Part shown: in pieces, positions 5,840 through 14,596 of the stretch
Numbering within the stretch: the stretch's first letter is position 1
Layout of the letters: every line of letters begins with the position of its first letter
Virus record (IMG/VR): IMGVR_UViG_3300036806_000113
Span: 1 to 20,885 of that record
Reading direction: 5' to 3' (one strand)
DNA length: 20,885 nucleotides
Source of the DNA: a virus
The notes under the pieces: generated by a model
Told to the model about the DNA's origin: nothing
Seen by the model: the letters and a program-made list of their open reading frames with translations, nothing else
The model's database searches: none
Translations under genes and position numbers: made by a program

Positions 5840-5852
5840 ATTTTATGTCTCC

Positions 5853-6395
5853 TTAGGTTTTGGTGCCCAGCAATGAAACCGCAAACCCGGCAGCGGCTGA
5901 GTCTTGCGCTGATTGGGCGAAAATTGAAAACACATCATTGATAGCGAAACTTTGCGCTGAAGCCATTGCCACAGTGCTGGAAGTTCCACCTTGGGCAAAA
6001 GTTATCGTCCCAATCGAGGAGCCATTCTTCTTGAGCGTGAACACCATGCCGCTGTCAGCAGGAGCAACCCTCAAAGTGCCAACCGAGCCAGTGAGATGAA
6101 TCGGGAGCGTAAACGCCCTCACCACATTTATCGCGATAAGCTCCTGGCTGCTGTTGAACAAACCGGGGACAAACACGGACAGTTCCAACGTGGGGTCAAT
6201 ATCGCCCTTAGACGCAAGCAAATTCCACTTTGTGCTGTCTGTTCCAGGCGTAACATTCGTGCTGGACGCAACGGCCAACCATGCCGAGCCGTTGTAAGAG
6301 ACGCTGTCAAATTGCGTGTATGTGGTTGTACTGTCCCACGGCCCACGCCACGGCGTGCTTACTATGCCGGCTGTGTCAAAAGTCAAACTATCCAT
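5853..6395 (-). CDS. Appendage protein: carbohydrate-binding-like module plus shared beta domain
   Basis: The product has 180 residues. Residues about 15-64 resemble a type 5/12 carbohydrate-binding module (chitin-binding 3 fold): GPWDSTTTYTQFDSVSYNG, then a conserved late Trp in KWNLLASKG. Such modules recur in phage fibres and bind surface glycans. Residues about 71-180 (VPGLF...FTLPIHLTGSVGTLRVAP...SLLGTK) align by eye with the C-terminal half of the tail terminator fusion at 16928-17716. The gene lies 13 bp upstream of the 5378-5839 gene in the same operon. Together this suggests a surface-binding tail or fibre protein. The ligand is unknown. Confidence 0.7.
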   Translation of the reverse strand: MDSLTFDTAGIVSTPWRGPWDSTTTYTQFDSVSYNGSAWLAVASSTNVTPGTDSTKWNLLASKGDIDPTLELSVFVPGLFNSSQELIAINVVRAFTLPIHLTGSVGTLRVAPADSGMVFTLKKNGSSIGTITFAQGGTSSTVAMASAQSFAINDVFSIFAQSAQDSAAAGFAVSLLGTKT

Positions 6396-6423
6396 AGCGC
6401 CCCTACCATAGAGTCCGAAAGTC

Positions 6424-6678
6424 TCATTTCTCCAGGTGCTGCTTGACCCGGCCCTTCAGCCCGTCCAAGTGTTTGCGTCCAGCCGTCATACTCTCGTGTT
6501 TCTGGGCAATCCGGTCGTGGTACTTTTCAACTTCGGTTTCAATCTGCTCCAAGGTCAACGTGTGCGCAGCATTGATCGTAGTCGTGCTGTCAGTCTTGGG
6601 GTCACCACAGCAGCGGATTGTGACCGCGATACATTCGTCATTTGGCTGTTCGTGTTTGATGATTTCTGTTGTGTGCAT
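6424..6678 (-). CDS. Small protein after the tail-tip gene, unknown
   Basis: The product has 84 residues. The N-terminal half has a CC pair and predicted strands (CIAVTIRCCGD). The C-terminal half is a charged helix (LEQIETEVEKYHDRIAQKH...GRVKQHLEK) that could form a coiled coil. There is no signal or membrane segment. ATG 6678 is 4 bp after the tail-tip stop, with GGAG just upstream, so it is translationally linked to that gene. Its place suggests a small tail-tip assembly factor or chaperone. I do not recognise a family. Confidence 0.6.
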   Translation of the reverse strand: MHTTEIIKHEQPNDECIAVTIRCCGDPKTDSTTTINAAHTLTLEQIETEVEKYHDRIAQKHESMTAGRKHLDGLKGRVKQHLEK

Positions 6679-6682
6679 ATCG

Positions 6683-9600
6683 TTACTCCGTGGCCTCTAC
6701 CCAGCAGTCGTAAACATCCACATGCAAGGTGCCGCTGCTATCCCCTGTGCCTGCGAAGGCTTGAATATTGATTTCGTAGTCGTTTGGGTTGGAGCTGACT
6801 GGGACGGCAACCGAACTTAGTCCCAAAGCCCTCGTTGTGCCCGCGTTAACGGTGATTGTGGAAAGGGTTGTCCCTGCACCCACAAAATCAACAGTCACAC
6901 GTACGCCGGGGCCGTTCAAACTGTTCGTCGGTACCGCCCAGATAATATTCATGGTCAACGCAGAGTAGCTCCGCGTAAAGGCAGACACCTGTTGCAATGT
7001 AATCTGCTCGGCATTGAGGCTTCCTGTGCCAGTGCAGGTCAGTGTTGCTTTCGTGCTCGGGTCACCATCGTTGGCGTTATCCGGGCTTGACGGCGAACCG
7101 ACCACGCTTTCTGTTACAAACCGGAAGCGCGAAATCATTCCAGTGTGTGCTCCTGCTCCGCCGTCCCCGAAACCTTTCGTGTCGAATGCACCTGCCTTTG
7201 GAGTCTGGATTGAACCAACAAAGAAAGAGGAGCCGCTTGTGATCGCCGTTTCTTTTGTCGTTGTGGCGAGGTGCGTAACCGCGCCTCCCGCAAGGGACAG
7301 GTCGCTGTAATAGATGTAGTAGAGCGTGTCGTAAGACAGATTCGTAATAGAGCCACTGTTCAAACTAATGTCGGAGAACCCAGGTACCCGCATGTGGAAA
7401 GCCGCAATGTTGACAGTTGCGCTTGCACCCGCGTCATGCCCTGTTAACGGGTTGGTTGTCGGACGATAGGTGCTATGCGCTGCGGTTCGGGCGAGACGTC
7501 CGCTCACAGTATCGTCAATGGTTTTACCCATGGACAGCGTTCCGGCTGCCTTGTCGTAGAAACCGGGGAAATCGCCAGTCAGCACGAGAGATGACGAAGT
7601 CAAATCACCTAAATCTTGCAGGCGTCCCTGCATCTTGTTGAATGATGCAGCCTTAACATAGAGATCGCTTCCGTCCCGGCTTGCGGGATAGGTGTACTCA
7701 ACAAAGCTCTCTCCCATCTCAACGATAGTTGCACCCGAGACGTGCGATGCCCGTGCCGTGCCGAACAGACCGCGATGGAAATGATCCAGTGTGTAAACTC
7801 CAACCCCGGTAAGAGCAACATTCTTGAAAGCTACAATCTCGACCGTGCCTGCAACATCGATAATCGCGAGTAGACTCAGCTTGTTGTCAAAATCGGATGT
7901 TGGTGGCTGCGCCAACTGTAGCCCGTTGGAAACCGTCATTGTGATCGACTGCGTATCCGGGTCGCCTGTGCCAACATTCAAGGTTGACGTCAGTGTCCCG
8001 AAAACCACTGGAGCAATGATTTGTCCGCGTGGAACATAGAAAGAATCGTCATCGGACGTGAAAACTTCACAACCACCCCAGTTGTCGGGAATCTGCGGGT
8101 TTGCGTAGATGCGCACTGTGCGCCCTGCGAAACCGTTCATCAGGTCAGGGATTTCCAGTGCCACAATGTCTGTGTCCCCCGGATTCTTCAGAGCCGGGTT
8201 TGCATTGATCGCCTGCGGTGTCATCTTCGGATAGAGTGTCGGCTTTGAAACACCGTAGGGGAACTCTTCCAGCGTCAAAGCAAGACCCGAGTGACTGTCG
8301 TCAATGGAAAGTATGCGTAAGGGTTTCTGTTTCCAGCCCATCACGTCCCAAGTCGCGGTGATTAACTTCATCGGCACGAGCAGCGAACGATACCGCGTGG
8401 TGACCGTCATGGTGAACTTATCGCGGATATTCGTCATGCGCTTGAGCCGGAGATTCGCTGCTAATTGCGCAACTTCCACGGAGCGGATGAAGTGCCAAGA
8501 CTGCGCACTCTCTTCGTTGATGCCGAAGTTCTGGATGGCACCTGGGTCGTCCTCTTGTATGACCTCCGTGTTGTAGTCGTTCACTGAGTTTAGGAATTCC
8601 ACTTTTACGCGGTTAAAGATATTGTTCTCTGCCTCAGTTTCGACCTTGACAGGCTCACTCGCCTGCCCACCAGGAATCATGTCCGAGAGATCGAACTCCA
8701 CGACGGGCTGGGTGTCCGGTTCAAAGATTGCTCCGTTGCCAGCCGCTGAGGTGTCACCATACACAGCGATTTGCAGCTTGCCATCATTCCAGAAACGGAC
8801 GCCTTGTCCAGCTTCGAGAACCTGGTCGATCACAGCCCAAGCCGAAGACTGCGTATCTTGGAGCAAGCTGACGAAAAATCCATTTGCTTGCCAGAAAGCG
8901 CGAGCGTTCGACCAATTTCCCAATAGTGACGGATCAAACTCGATGCCCCAATCGGGGTCAGTGAGGATCGCTGCGATGAGGTCTGCTGGGTTTGCTCCCG
9001 CGATACCCGCTCCTGCCATGTACTTCGTCGCAACTCCTTCGAAACTGAGCTGCGGCATGGAAGCAGAAGAACCAAGCTCCAAATCTGCGGACTGCACGGT
9101 TGCGAGATTCGGGTGCGCCAGGGCTGCGGTTGGGTGCTTGTCCGTAAGGTAAGACCACGGTGATTGGGAAGATGTCCCCTGAATCAAACTCCAATTGAGG
9201 GTTGTGGCCGCATCACTGTTGGGGTCTTTGCTCTGATATGTAATGATGACTGTCTGTCCAACATCAGCGGTCGCAAACTGGAAATTGCCTGAATTATCTG
9301 CTGAATAGTGCCCTGCCACAGAGTGATCGCCGGGGCCAAAGAAACCATTGCCGGTTGCCGCGTACCTAACAAGGCTGAAGCCGACATAATTGGACGGGTC
9401 ATCGACCGTGTAAGCCCCTCCGAGCGGGATAACGATTTCCCTCGTCAAATCCACTCGGGCGAAGTTGGTGGAATAATTGATTGTGACTATCTTGCCCGCG
9501 TCCGTGGAATCGAAGCTATAGCGCGTCACTCCGGGCGAAGGGAACGTAACTGTATATACGCCTGTAGAAGTGACAGCTCCTGAAACGAACGGCTGCTGGT

Positions 9601-10093
9601 ATGTGCCTGATAGCGTCGTGCTGCCATCAGAGCCGAAGTCGTCAACCAGTTGGCTGTACGAAACATGGTGTCCTACACCTTTGTCGCCTTGATACCCACC
9701 ATCATTGATGTCTTTGTGTCCACCACCCCCAGGTACTACGAAGTCGGTGGATACTTGCTGCACAGGAATTTTGCCTGCGGAATTCCAGACTGCATCGATG
9801 TGATCAATTGGGCCGAAGCCTAGCAGGGCTTGGAATGCCGTGCTGTAAGTGTAAGAAGTTGTGGATGGTGTAGTGCCGCTTCCGCCAATTCCTTTTCCAA
9901 CTTTCTGTCCCGGTGTGGTGTGTGTCGTTCTGAGGAAGTCCCACAACCCAATGAGGGACATGGGCAAGGGATTAGGGCCAACGATGACGGGGATAACATT
10001 CCCGTAAGTAGAAGAGTTGACACGTACCCCGTTCAAGATTTGCGTGTCAGCTTGAGGCGTCTTTGCCGTTTTCTTCCCAAAGAGCATGGACAT
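6683..10093 (-). CDS. Tail-tip / host-specificity protein (J-like, Phage-tail_3)
   Basis: At 1136 residues this is the largest protein in the window. The N-terminus (about 1-120: NGVRVNSSTYGNVIPVIVG, FQALLGFGPIDHID) matches the start of tail-tip proteins that follow the hub. Residues about 490-620 (NNIFNRVKVEF, VAQLAANLRLKRM, PLRILSIDDS) are the Phage-tail_3 domain. Two beta units near 180-215 and 265-300 share a D-x-G...V.I.Y pattern. The C-terminal third is Ser/Thr/Gly-rich and beta-like and probably carries host contact. The gene follows NlpC/P60 directly, as in gene transfer agents and J-type siphovirus tails. ATG 10093 is 2 bp after the previous stop. Confidence 0.85.
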   Translation of the reverse strand: MSMLFGKKTAKTPQADTQILNGVRVNSSTYGNVIPVIVGPNPLPMSLIGLWDFLRTTHTTPGQKVGKGIGGSGTTPSTTSYTYSTAFQALLGFGPIDHIDAVWNSAGKIPVQQVSTDFVVPGGGGHKDINDGGYQGDKGVGHHVSYSQLVDDFGSDGSTTLSGTYQQPFVSGAVTSTGVYTVTFPSPGVTRYSFDSTDAGKIVTINYSTNFARVDLTREIVIPLGGAYTVDDPSNYVGFSLVRYAATGNGFFGPGDHSVAGHYSADNSGNFQFATADVGQTVIITYQSKDPNSDAATTLNWSLIQGTSSQSPWSYLTDKHPTAALAHPNLATVQSADLELGSSASMPQLSFEGVATKYMAGAGIAGANPADLIAAILTDPDWGIEFDPSLLGNWSNARAFWQANGFFVSLLQDTQSSAWAVIDQVLEAGQGVRFWNDGKLQIAVYGDTSAAGNGAIFEPDTQPVVEFDLSDMIPGGQASEPVKVETEAENNIFNRVKVEFLNSVNDYNTEVIQEDDPGAIQNFGINEESAQSWHFIRSVEVAQLAANLRLKRMTNIRDKFTMTVTTRYRSLLVPMKLITATWDVMGWKQKPLRILSIDDSHSGLALTLEEFPYGVSKPTLYPKMTPQAINANPALKNPGDTDIVALEIPDLMNGFAGRTVRIYANPQIPDNWGGCEVFTSDDDSFYVPRGQIIAPVVFGTLTSTLNVGTGDPDTQSITMTVSNGLQLAQPPTSDFDNKLSLLAIIDVAGTVEIVAFKNVALTGVGVYTLDHFHRGLFGTARASHVSGATIVEMGESFVEYTYPASRDGSDLYVKAASFNKMQGRLQDLGDLTSSSLVLTGDFPGFYDKAAGTLSMGKTIDDTVSGRLARTAAHSTYRPTTNPLTGHDAGASATVNIAAFHMRVPGFSDISLNSGSITNLSYDTLYYIYYSDLSLAGGAVTHLATTTKETAITSGSSFFVGSIQTPKAGAFDTKGFGDGGAGAHTGMISRFRFVTESVVGSPSSPDNANDGDPSTKATLTCTGTGSLNAEQITLQQVSAFTRSYSALTMNIIWAVPTNSLNGPGVRVTVDFVGAGTTLSTITVNAGTTRALGLSSVAVPVSSNPNDYEINIQAFAGTGDSSGTLHVDVYDCWVEATE

Positions 10094-10095
10094 AT

Positions 10096-10533
10096 TTAGC
10101 CCCTATCCTTCAGCCTGAAAAACCTGCGAGGCTTCCTGCGCAAAAAATCTTCGCTGCCATGCGAGGAAATCACACCGCGTTTTTCCGTGGCATGAATTAC
10201 ATGGCAGGGCCAACTCACAATAATTGCCGAGTGCATCCAACCGTGGGAAGTTTGATAAACAACAATGTCGCCCGGTGCAGCCTCAACTTCTGCGATTTCG
10301 TCGCAGTAAAGGAGAATGGTGTCGATATACTCACTTCCGTTCGGCACCACTGTGCTGTAGCCATTCGGCACGGGAACCTCTGGTGCCAGCCCGGTACCTT
10401 CGAAAACGCCGACTAAAAGTTGCGCGCAGTCCACACCAGCACCTTTGATGCGTGCGTGGTCGTGGTACTTCGTGCCAACCCAGGACTTAGCTTCTTCGAT
10501 AATTAGATCTGAAATTTCTTTTCGCAATGCCAT
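10096..10533 (-). CDS. NlpC/P60 family tail-associated peptidase
   Basis: The 145-residue cysteine peptidase probably cleaves peptidoglycan stem peptides during DNA entry. The catalytic Cys36 is in GVDCAQLL, the His is H101 in HGWMHSAIIVS, and H114 in VIHAT is the likely third residue. All are present. The family is known as TIGR02219 (GTA gp14-like) when it lies between DUF2163 and the tail-tip gene, as here. No signal peptide, consistent with packaging in the tail tip rather than with export. It is the only murein hydrolase seen in the window and is not a convincing lysis endolysin. Confidence 0.9.
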   Translation of the reverse strand: MALRKEISDLIIEEAKSWVGTKYHDHARIKGAGVDCAQLLVGVFEGTGLAPEVPVPNGYSTVVPNGSEYIDTILLYCDEIAEVEAAPGDIVVYQTSHGWMHSAIIVSWPCHVIHATEKRGVISSHGSEDFLRRKPRRFFRLKDRG

Positions 10534-10535
10534 GA

Positions 10536-11417
10536 TTAACTGCCTGTTGCGTTTATTGCGCTCGGTGGCCCTGGAACATTGGGCAGCCCCCCGAAGTTAG
10601 TTTTATTGCCAAATTTGAACTCGCACGTAGCCTGTAAGCCATCACAGCCGGGATGCAACGTGAACGTGTTCCCAATCGCGATAGACAGCTCGAACGGTGC
10701 CAGCTCAAGGTGTGTTGAATCGATCTGTTTATTGACTGTGATTTTCCAGCCTGTTGCTTCGCCCGATGTCGGCACGATATATCCCCGCGAATAAGGCAGC
10801 GTGTCTGTGCCAACTGAGCCGAGTGCAGAACTGACCACAATGTTTGTTTGGGTACTGCCTGACGCCACGGTGCAGCTGACAGCGAAGCTGCTTGGTGACA
10901 AAGTGCAGCCACGGTCAAACAGGGTGTAAGGGCATCCGGCTTGGATAACCCGCAAAGGCCAGGGCTTGAGGCCAAGATAGCCGAAGTCCGAGCACTTGAA
11001 TGTCGCTTGGGTGCTCGTCAAAGAAGGGATAGTGATCTGGCCAATAAAGACGGTTTTCGAAGCCACAACTGCGGCTGGAGCGTCCAGTGGTGCTTGTGTC
11101 GTGGGCAGAGCAAGAGATGCTGTAACGATCTGCACCGTTGAACGAGCGAACAGCTTGGACACCCAAAGCATGGGCTTGCTGGTGCCGGGAAATAAAATAT
11201 CCGTGCTTGCCGTAAGCGATAAATCAATCTCGGTGACTGTGTTGAGTTCCGATGTGATTGAGTCTCTTTGCCATTTGCCATACTTCGTCGAATAGTAAGT
11301 GTTGCCGCTCACCTTAAGGTCTTGCTGGTGATTTGTCATACGGATCACTGTGCCAGTCGGTAAAGTCAAAGTGAACAAATCAGCCTCGTATCTATCGAGC
11401 AGTGTTAGGTCAGACAT
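10536..11417 (-). CDS. DUF2163 / BR0599-type tail hub protein, probable Fe-S site
   Basis: The product has 293 residues. The N-terminal half is DUF2163 (LFTLTLPTGTVIRMTNHQQ, DLKVSGNTYYS). The C-terminal part has the Phage_BR0599 signature: C162-x8-C171 (CPYTLFDRGC) and C258-x6-C265 (GCDGLQATC), then FGNKTNFGGLPNVPG. In lambda gpL and in gene transfer agent hub proteins, equivalent cysteines hold an iron-sulfur cluster. All four are present here, so cluster binding is likely by family. It should form the ring between tail tube and tip. The start ATG 11417 follows the DUF2460 stop as TAAATG. Confidence 0.85.
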   Translation of the reverse strand: MSDLTLLDRYEADLFTLTLPTGTVIRMTNHQQDLKVSGNTYYSTKYGKWQRDSITSELNTVTEIDLSLTASTDILFPGTSKPMLWVSKLFARSTVQIVTASLALPTTQAPLDAPAAVVASKTVFIGQITIPSLTSTQATFKCSDFGYLGLKPWPLRVIQAGCPYTLFDRGCTLSPSSFAVSCTVASGSTQTNIVVSSALGSVGTDTLPYSRGYIVPTSGEATGWKITVNKQIDSTHLELAPFELSIAIGNTFTLHPGCDGLQATCEFKFGNKTNFGGLPNVPGPPSAINATGS

Positions 11418-12008
11418 TTAGCGCACCACCGATTCGAAGGCGAGAGTAGATATGGTCCAAGCGTTCTCGAAAAACATAGTCAGGTCTTGCAGGCTGTCGT
11501 CCTTCATACGTAATAGAAATTGAAAGTCCCCAGACCAGCTCAGTACCGCAGCATTAGCGGGAGCAGTGTTAAAAGTGACGATGCCCTTATCATCAATGGT
11601 GTAAGCACTGGTTGGAGTGCCATTAATGAAGATCGTTGGGGTGCCAACCACGTTCTGAACCCACTCGAAGCTGCCTCCGATTGGCCGTGTAAGCTGAAAG
11701 ACCTCGGACGAACCGTCGCCAGTCCCAAATTGATAATTTGTCACCGCGTGGTCTCTGTCATCGAAAAAAGTGAACGTCCCTGCACGTCCTTTGGCATTTA
11801 CGAACAAGCCGAGCAGCAATGCGATAGTGGATGTCGGGTCGTCAATGCGCCCGCTGAGGTAAGGAATGCTGAGCTTGAAATCCCATACCGGCGTCTGCAT
11901 CGTGGATACATATACGTTCGCTTGCTGAGCAGCAGTTTCTTGGGCAATAGTATTGAAGCGCGTCGTCTTGACCATGTTCCATGCCGGACTGATAGTGATA
12001 TTCGCCAT
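11418..12008 (-). CDS. DUF2460 distal tail protein
   Basis: The product has 196 residues. It matches the DUF2460 (TIGR02217, GTA gp12-like) pattern: early strand RFNTIAQETAAQQ, central KAGTFTFFDDRD-like block (here GRAGTFTFFDDRDHAVTNYQ), then FQLTRPIGG, and a short beta hairpin TIFINGTP. It is thought to form the distal tail ring that joins tube to hub. Followed directly by DUF2163 and NlpC/P60, it forms the conserved baseplate module. The start ATG 12008 overlaps the tape-measure stop as TAATG. Confidence 0.85.
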   Translation of the reverse strand: MANITISPAWNMVKTTRFNTIAQETAAQQANVYVSTMQTPVWDFKLSIPYLSGRIDDPTSTIALLLGLFVNAKGRAGTFTFFDDRDHAVTNYQFGTGDGSSEVFQLTRPIGGSFEWVQNVVGTPTIFINGTPTSAYTIDDKGIVTFNTAPANAAVLSWSGDFQFLLRMKDDSLQDLTMFFENAWTISTLAFESVVR

Positions 12009-14146
12009 TAGTTGCTAAACCGAATTCCTTTCTTGCGCGACTGGCTGCGAGTCCAGCGGTCAAAATGTCCATCAATAAACTTCTCGAACTCTTTTGCCGA
12101 GCCGCCCGGTGGAACGTGAACCACAGGAGCGTAGGTGACGTTCTGTGCCATCCCGTTCGAGCCACTGTTGCTCTGAGACAGCATTCGGTTTTCCTCAACC
12201 GTTAGAACACGCTCTCCAGGGGTGAGCATGGCAGGGATGATGTCACTATTGCCCGAGCCGGGAACCAGTCCACCCCGGTTGAAAGCCATGACCGCAGCGA
12301 ATGCGCTTGCCCCAAGCAAAGGGGCCATCACGATATTGATGGGGAACGGAAAATCCATACCCGCGTTGTATCCTTTGCGGGCAGCGTGAGCAGCGTCCTT
12401 TTCCTTGGTCATATCCGCAGTCATCATGGACATGAGCGCGTTCTTCAACATGCCGGCCACTACCTGGTCGCCGAGGTCCAGCATCATCTTGCTAAAGGAT
12501 TCCTGTCGCATCAGCACACTGGTTAGACCCTGAGCAAGTGAATCCTCAAACTTGCGCTCAGCTGCCAGGATCCTTTTATTACGCTCCTCTTCACCCTTGT
12601 CCTTTATGTCGGTAATTTTGTTCTCGTGCTGTTGAGTGAGTTCTTCCTCTTTGTTCTGGAGGGCCTTTAACTTGTTCTGGTAGTCCTTGTCGTTCTTATC
12701 AAGGGCCGCTATTTGTTTTTGATATGCCTTCTGCTTAATGTCGTATTCTTTGTTTTCAACTGCGATTGCAGCATCAATATCTTCCTGGTCGGCCTTCCTG
12801 CGCATCGCCTGACGATGCCTGATTTGCTCCAACTCCGCAGCCGCATTCAAGTCAGCCATCTTCGTGTCATGCTCAGCGGCAATCTTTCCCGCCTCCTGAC
12901 GGACACGGGCTTCTTCGTCAGCCATGTGACGGATGAGTTCAATGCGCTGGCGGCCCAGCTCCTTGTAGTATTCCGTTTCCTGGAGGCCCTTGTGGTTCTC
13001 TTCAGTGATGGCCGCATCAATCGCGGCAAGCCGCTGCGCAGACCCTTCTTTGGTGGCGGCAATCTTGTCTTTTTCGTTGTCCTGAATTCGCTTTACTGCT
13101 TCGCGGTAGACTTCCTCGCGACGACGATCTTCTTCGCTCTGCTGCCTCTCTTCCTCTTTCATCCGCCGAAAATTCTCGTTGCCCAGCTTGTTGCTGGTTT
13201 CCTGCTTTGCGTTGTCCCTCTCCTGGGCCACGATAGCGGCATGGGTTTTATCTGCTTCCACCGTGGCATTCAGAACTTCAAGAAGCCTGTTCTGGGCTTC
13301 AATCTGGTCCATAGTCCCCTGATAGGTTTGCGCCCGGTACTTGGTCTTCAGCCCTTCGACCTTCTCGAACTCCGCATAGGTTTTGTCCGACTTCGGAGTG
13401 TCGGCAGCGTAGAATTTCTTAATCTCTTCAAGTTCCTGCTTAGCTTTCTTGGCACTCTCAAGCGTACCCGCCAAAAGGTCGCCAGCATCCTTGCCCTTGC
13501 CTTCGGAGAGGAGCAGGTCGTACTTCTTCTTGAAGTCGTCGAGTGCGTGTTGCGCTCCTTCGGAGCCCAAACTGATGTTGTACCAGTGGGACTTCATGTC
13601 CGCGAACACCGCGTCCACTGCCTTCGACAAGTTGTCGAAAGTCTGCATGAGTTCTTTCATGCTCGCGTGGTCGATCAGTGTGAGTTGTTTAGCCAGCGCA
13701 CCTAAATGGTCACGGTTCAGCTCATCCGCCTTAATCTGCGCTTGGAGAAGCTTGTCATCCAGACTGGTGAAGGTGCTGTTTATAGTGACTTCAAATTTTG
13801 CCGTGTCAGTATCGAGCTTCTCAGCCGTCTCTTTTAGTTTGGTGAGGTGCTCAATCAGGACGGAGGCTGCAACTGCAATAGCGAGGAACGGGAAGGCCAG
13901 TTCCATAGCAGCGGCGACCGGGCCAAGGGAGGATATGAAAGAGGTGACGTGACGAGGGAGTTTGACGCCCACAAGATCGTCAAACAGCATCATGCCCCCG
14001 CGTGCTTCCGAGGTATCTATGCCGTTGAACGCACCCTGTATTTTCTTACCTGACCGCTCGGCCCCATCCCCGAGGTCAACGAACTTGGCTGTTGCTGCGC
14101 CAGTATCGGCGTCCACTGCAATAACGAGTTTTCCAATAGTTGACAA
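12008..14146 (-). CDS. Tail tape measure protein
   Basis: The product has 712 residues. The N-terminus has a GKLVIAVDADTGAATAKF start typical of the family, a hydrophobic stretch at about 72-99, then a very long charged helical region (about 100-560, rich in Glu, Lys, Arg and Gln) and a C-terminal hydrophobic part with FNRGGLVPGSGNSDIIPAM and LTPGERVLT, common at tape-measure ends. At roughly 0.15 nm per residue a tail of about 107 nm is inferred. The start is TTG 14146, one base after the preceding TAG, with GGAAGG upstream. No lysozyme or peptidase domain seen. It lies just after the two chaperone frames, as expected. Confidence 0.92.
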   Translation of the reverse strand: MSTIGKLVIAVDADTGAATAKFVDLGDGAERSGKKIQGAFNGIDTSEARGGMMLFDDLVGVKLPRHVTSFISSLGPVAAAMELAFPFLAIAVAASVLIEHLTKLKETAEKLDTDTAKFEVTINSTFTSLDDKLLQAQIKADELNRDHLGALAKQLTLIDHASMKELMQTFDNLSKAVDAVFADMKSHWYNISLGSEGAQHALDDFKKKYDLLLSEGKGKDAGDLLAGTLESAKKAKQELEEIKKFYAADTPKSDKTYAEFEKVEGLKTKYRAQTYQGTMDQIEAQNRLLEVLNATVEADKTHAAIVAQERDNAKQETSNKLGNENFRRMKEEERQQSEEDRRREEVYREAVKRIQDNEKDKIAATKEGSAQRLAAIDAAITEENHKGLQETEYYKELGRQRIELIRHMADEEARVRQEAGKIAAEHDTKMADLNAAAELEQIRHRQAMRRKADQEDIDAAIAVENKEYDIKQKAYQKQIAALDKNDKDYQNKLKALQNKEEELTQQHENKITDIKDKGEEERNKRILAAERKFEDSLAQGLTSVLMRQESFSKMMLDLGDQVVAGMLKNALMSMMTADMTKEKDAAHAARKGYNAGMDFPFPINIVMAPLLGASAFAAVMAFNRGGLVPGSGNSDIIPAMLTPGERVLTVEENRMLSQSNSGSNGMAQNVTYAPVVHVPPGGSAKEFEKFIDGHFDRWTRSQSRKKGIRFSN

Positions 14147-14147
14147 G

Positions 14148-14567
14148 CTATTTCGCTACCTTCCACTTCGGGAACATTTCCCGGAGCATGGTTTCCGCCT
14201 CGTCCTCAGAAAATCCGTCCTCCACGATGGAGCTGATCACCGCGCTCCTGTCGATTGCAGATTTCTGATAGAAAGCCAACACCATGGCGTCTCGGATTTC
14301 TGCCCGCTTTCTCTCCAAACGCACCCACTCATAAGGCTGAGGCACAAAATCCCAAGGCGACATCGTGTTGCCGTCCCGCAGCATCTTGCCCGCGAAGTTC
14401 GCAATTGCCGATGCTGGGATTCCCGCATAGAAACATTCGCGCTTGTGGCGTTCGCTTCTCAGCACAATGAACCGATCAAACTCTCGAAGGGTCATTCTGC
14501 CGAACTCTCTTCGACTCGCGATCCACCCTTCCGCACGAGCCAGCCGGTACATTCCCGGCAAGTCCAC
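14148..14567 (-). CDS. Tail assembly chaperone, T-type frame (probable -1 frameshift product)
   Basis: The 139-residue frame starts at GTG 14567 with no convincing ribosome site. The frame is open upstream to 14666 and overlaps the end of the preceding gene, reached by a -1 shift. It is therefore probably made as the C-terminal part of a G-T-like fusion (about 281 residues if the shift is at 14620-14616). The protein is helical and basic with MYRLARAEGW, MTLREFDRFI and SEDEAETMLREMFPKWK, in keeping with tape-measure chaperones. It lies between the G-type gene and the tape measure, the standard position. Independent initiation at GTG cannot be ruled out. Confidence 0.75.
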   Translation of the reverse strand: MDLPGMYRLARAEGWIASRREFGRMTLREFDRFIVLRSERHKRECFYAGIPASAIANFAGKMLRDGNTMSPWDFVPQPYEWVRLERKRAEIRDAMVLAFYQKSAIDRSAVISSIVEDGFSEDEAETMLREMFPKWKVAK

Positions 14568-14596
14568 TGGGATTTCTTCAAGCTGTGTCCCAGGAC

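Noticed and set aside
12713-13705. A 330-codon plus-strand open frame opposite the tape measure gene
   Set aside because: It is the antisense of a long Glu/Lys/Arg-rich coiled-coil region, which creates Leu/Phe-rich stop-free frames. It has no ribosome site and no family pattern, while the minus strand is an unmistakable tape measure.
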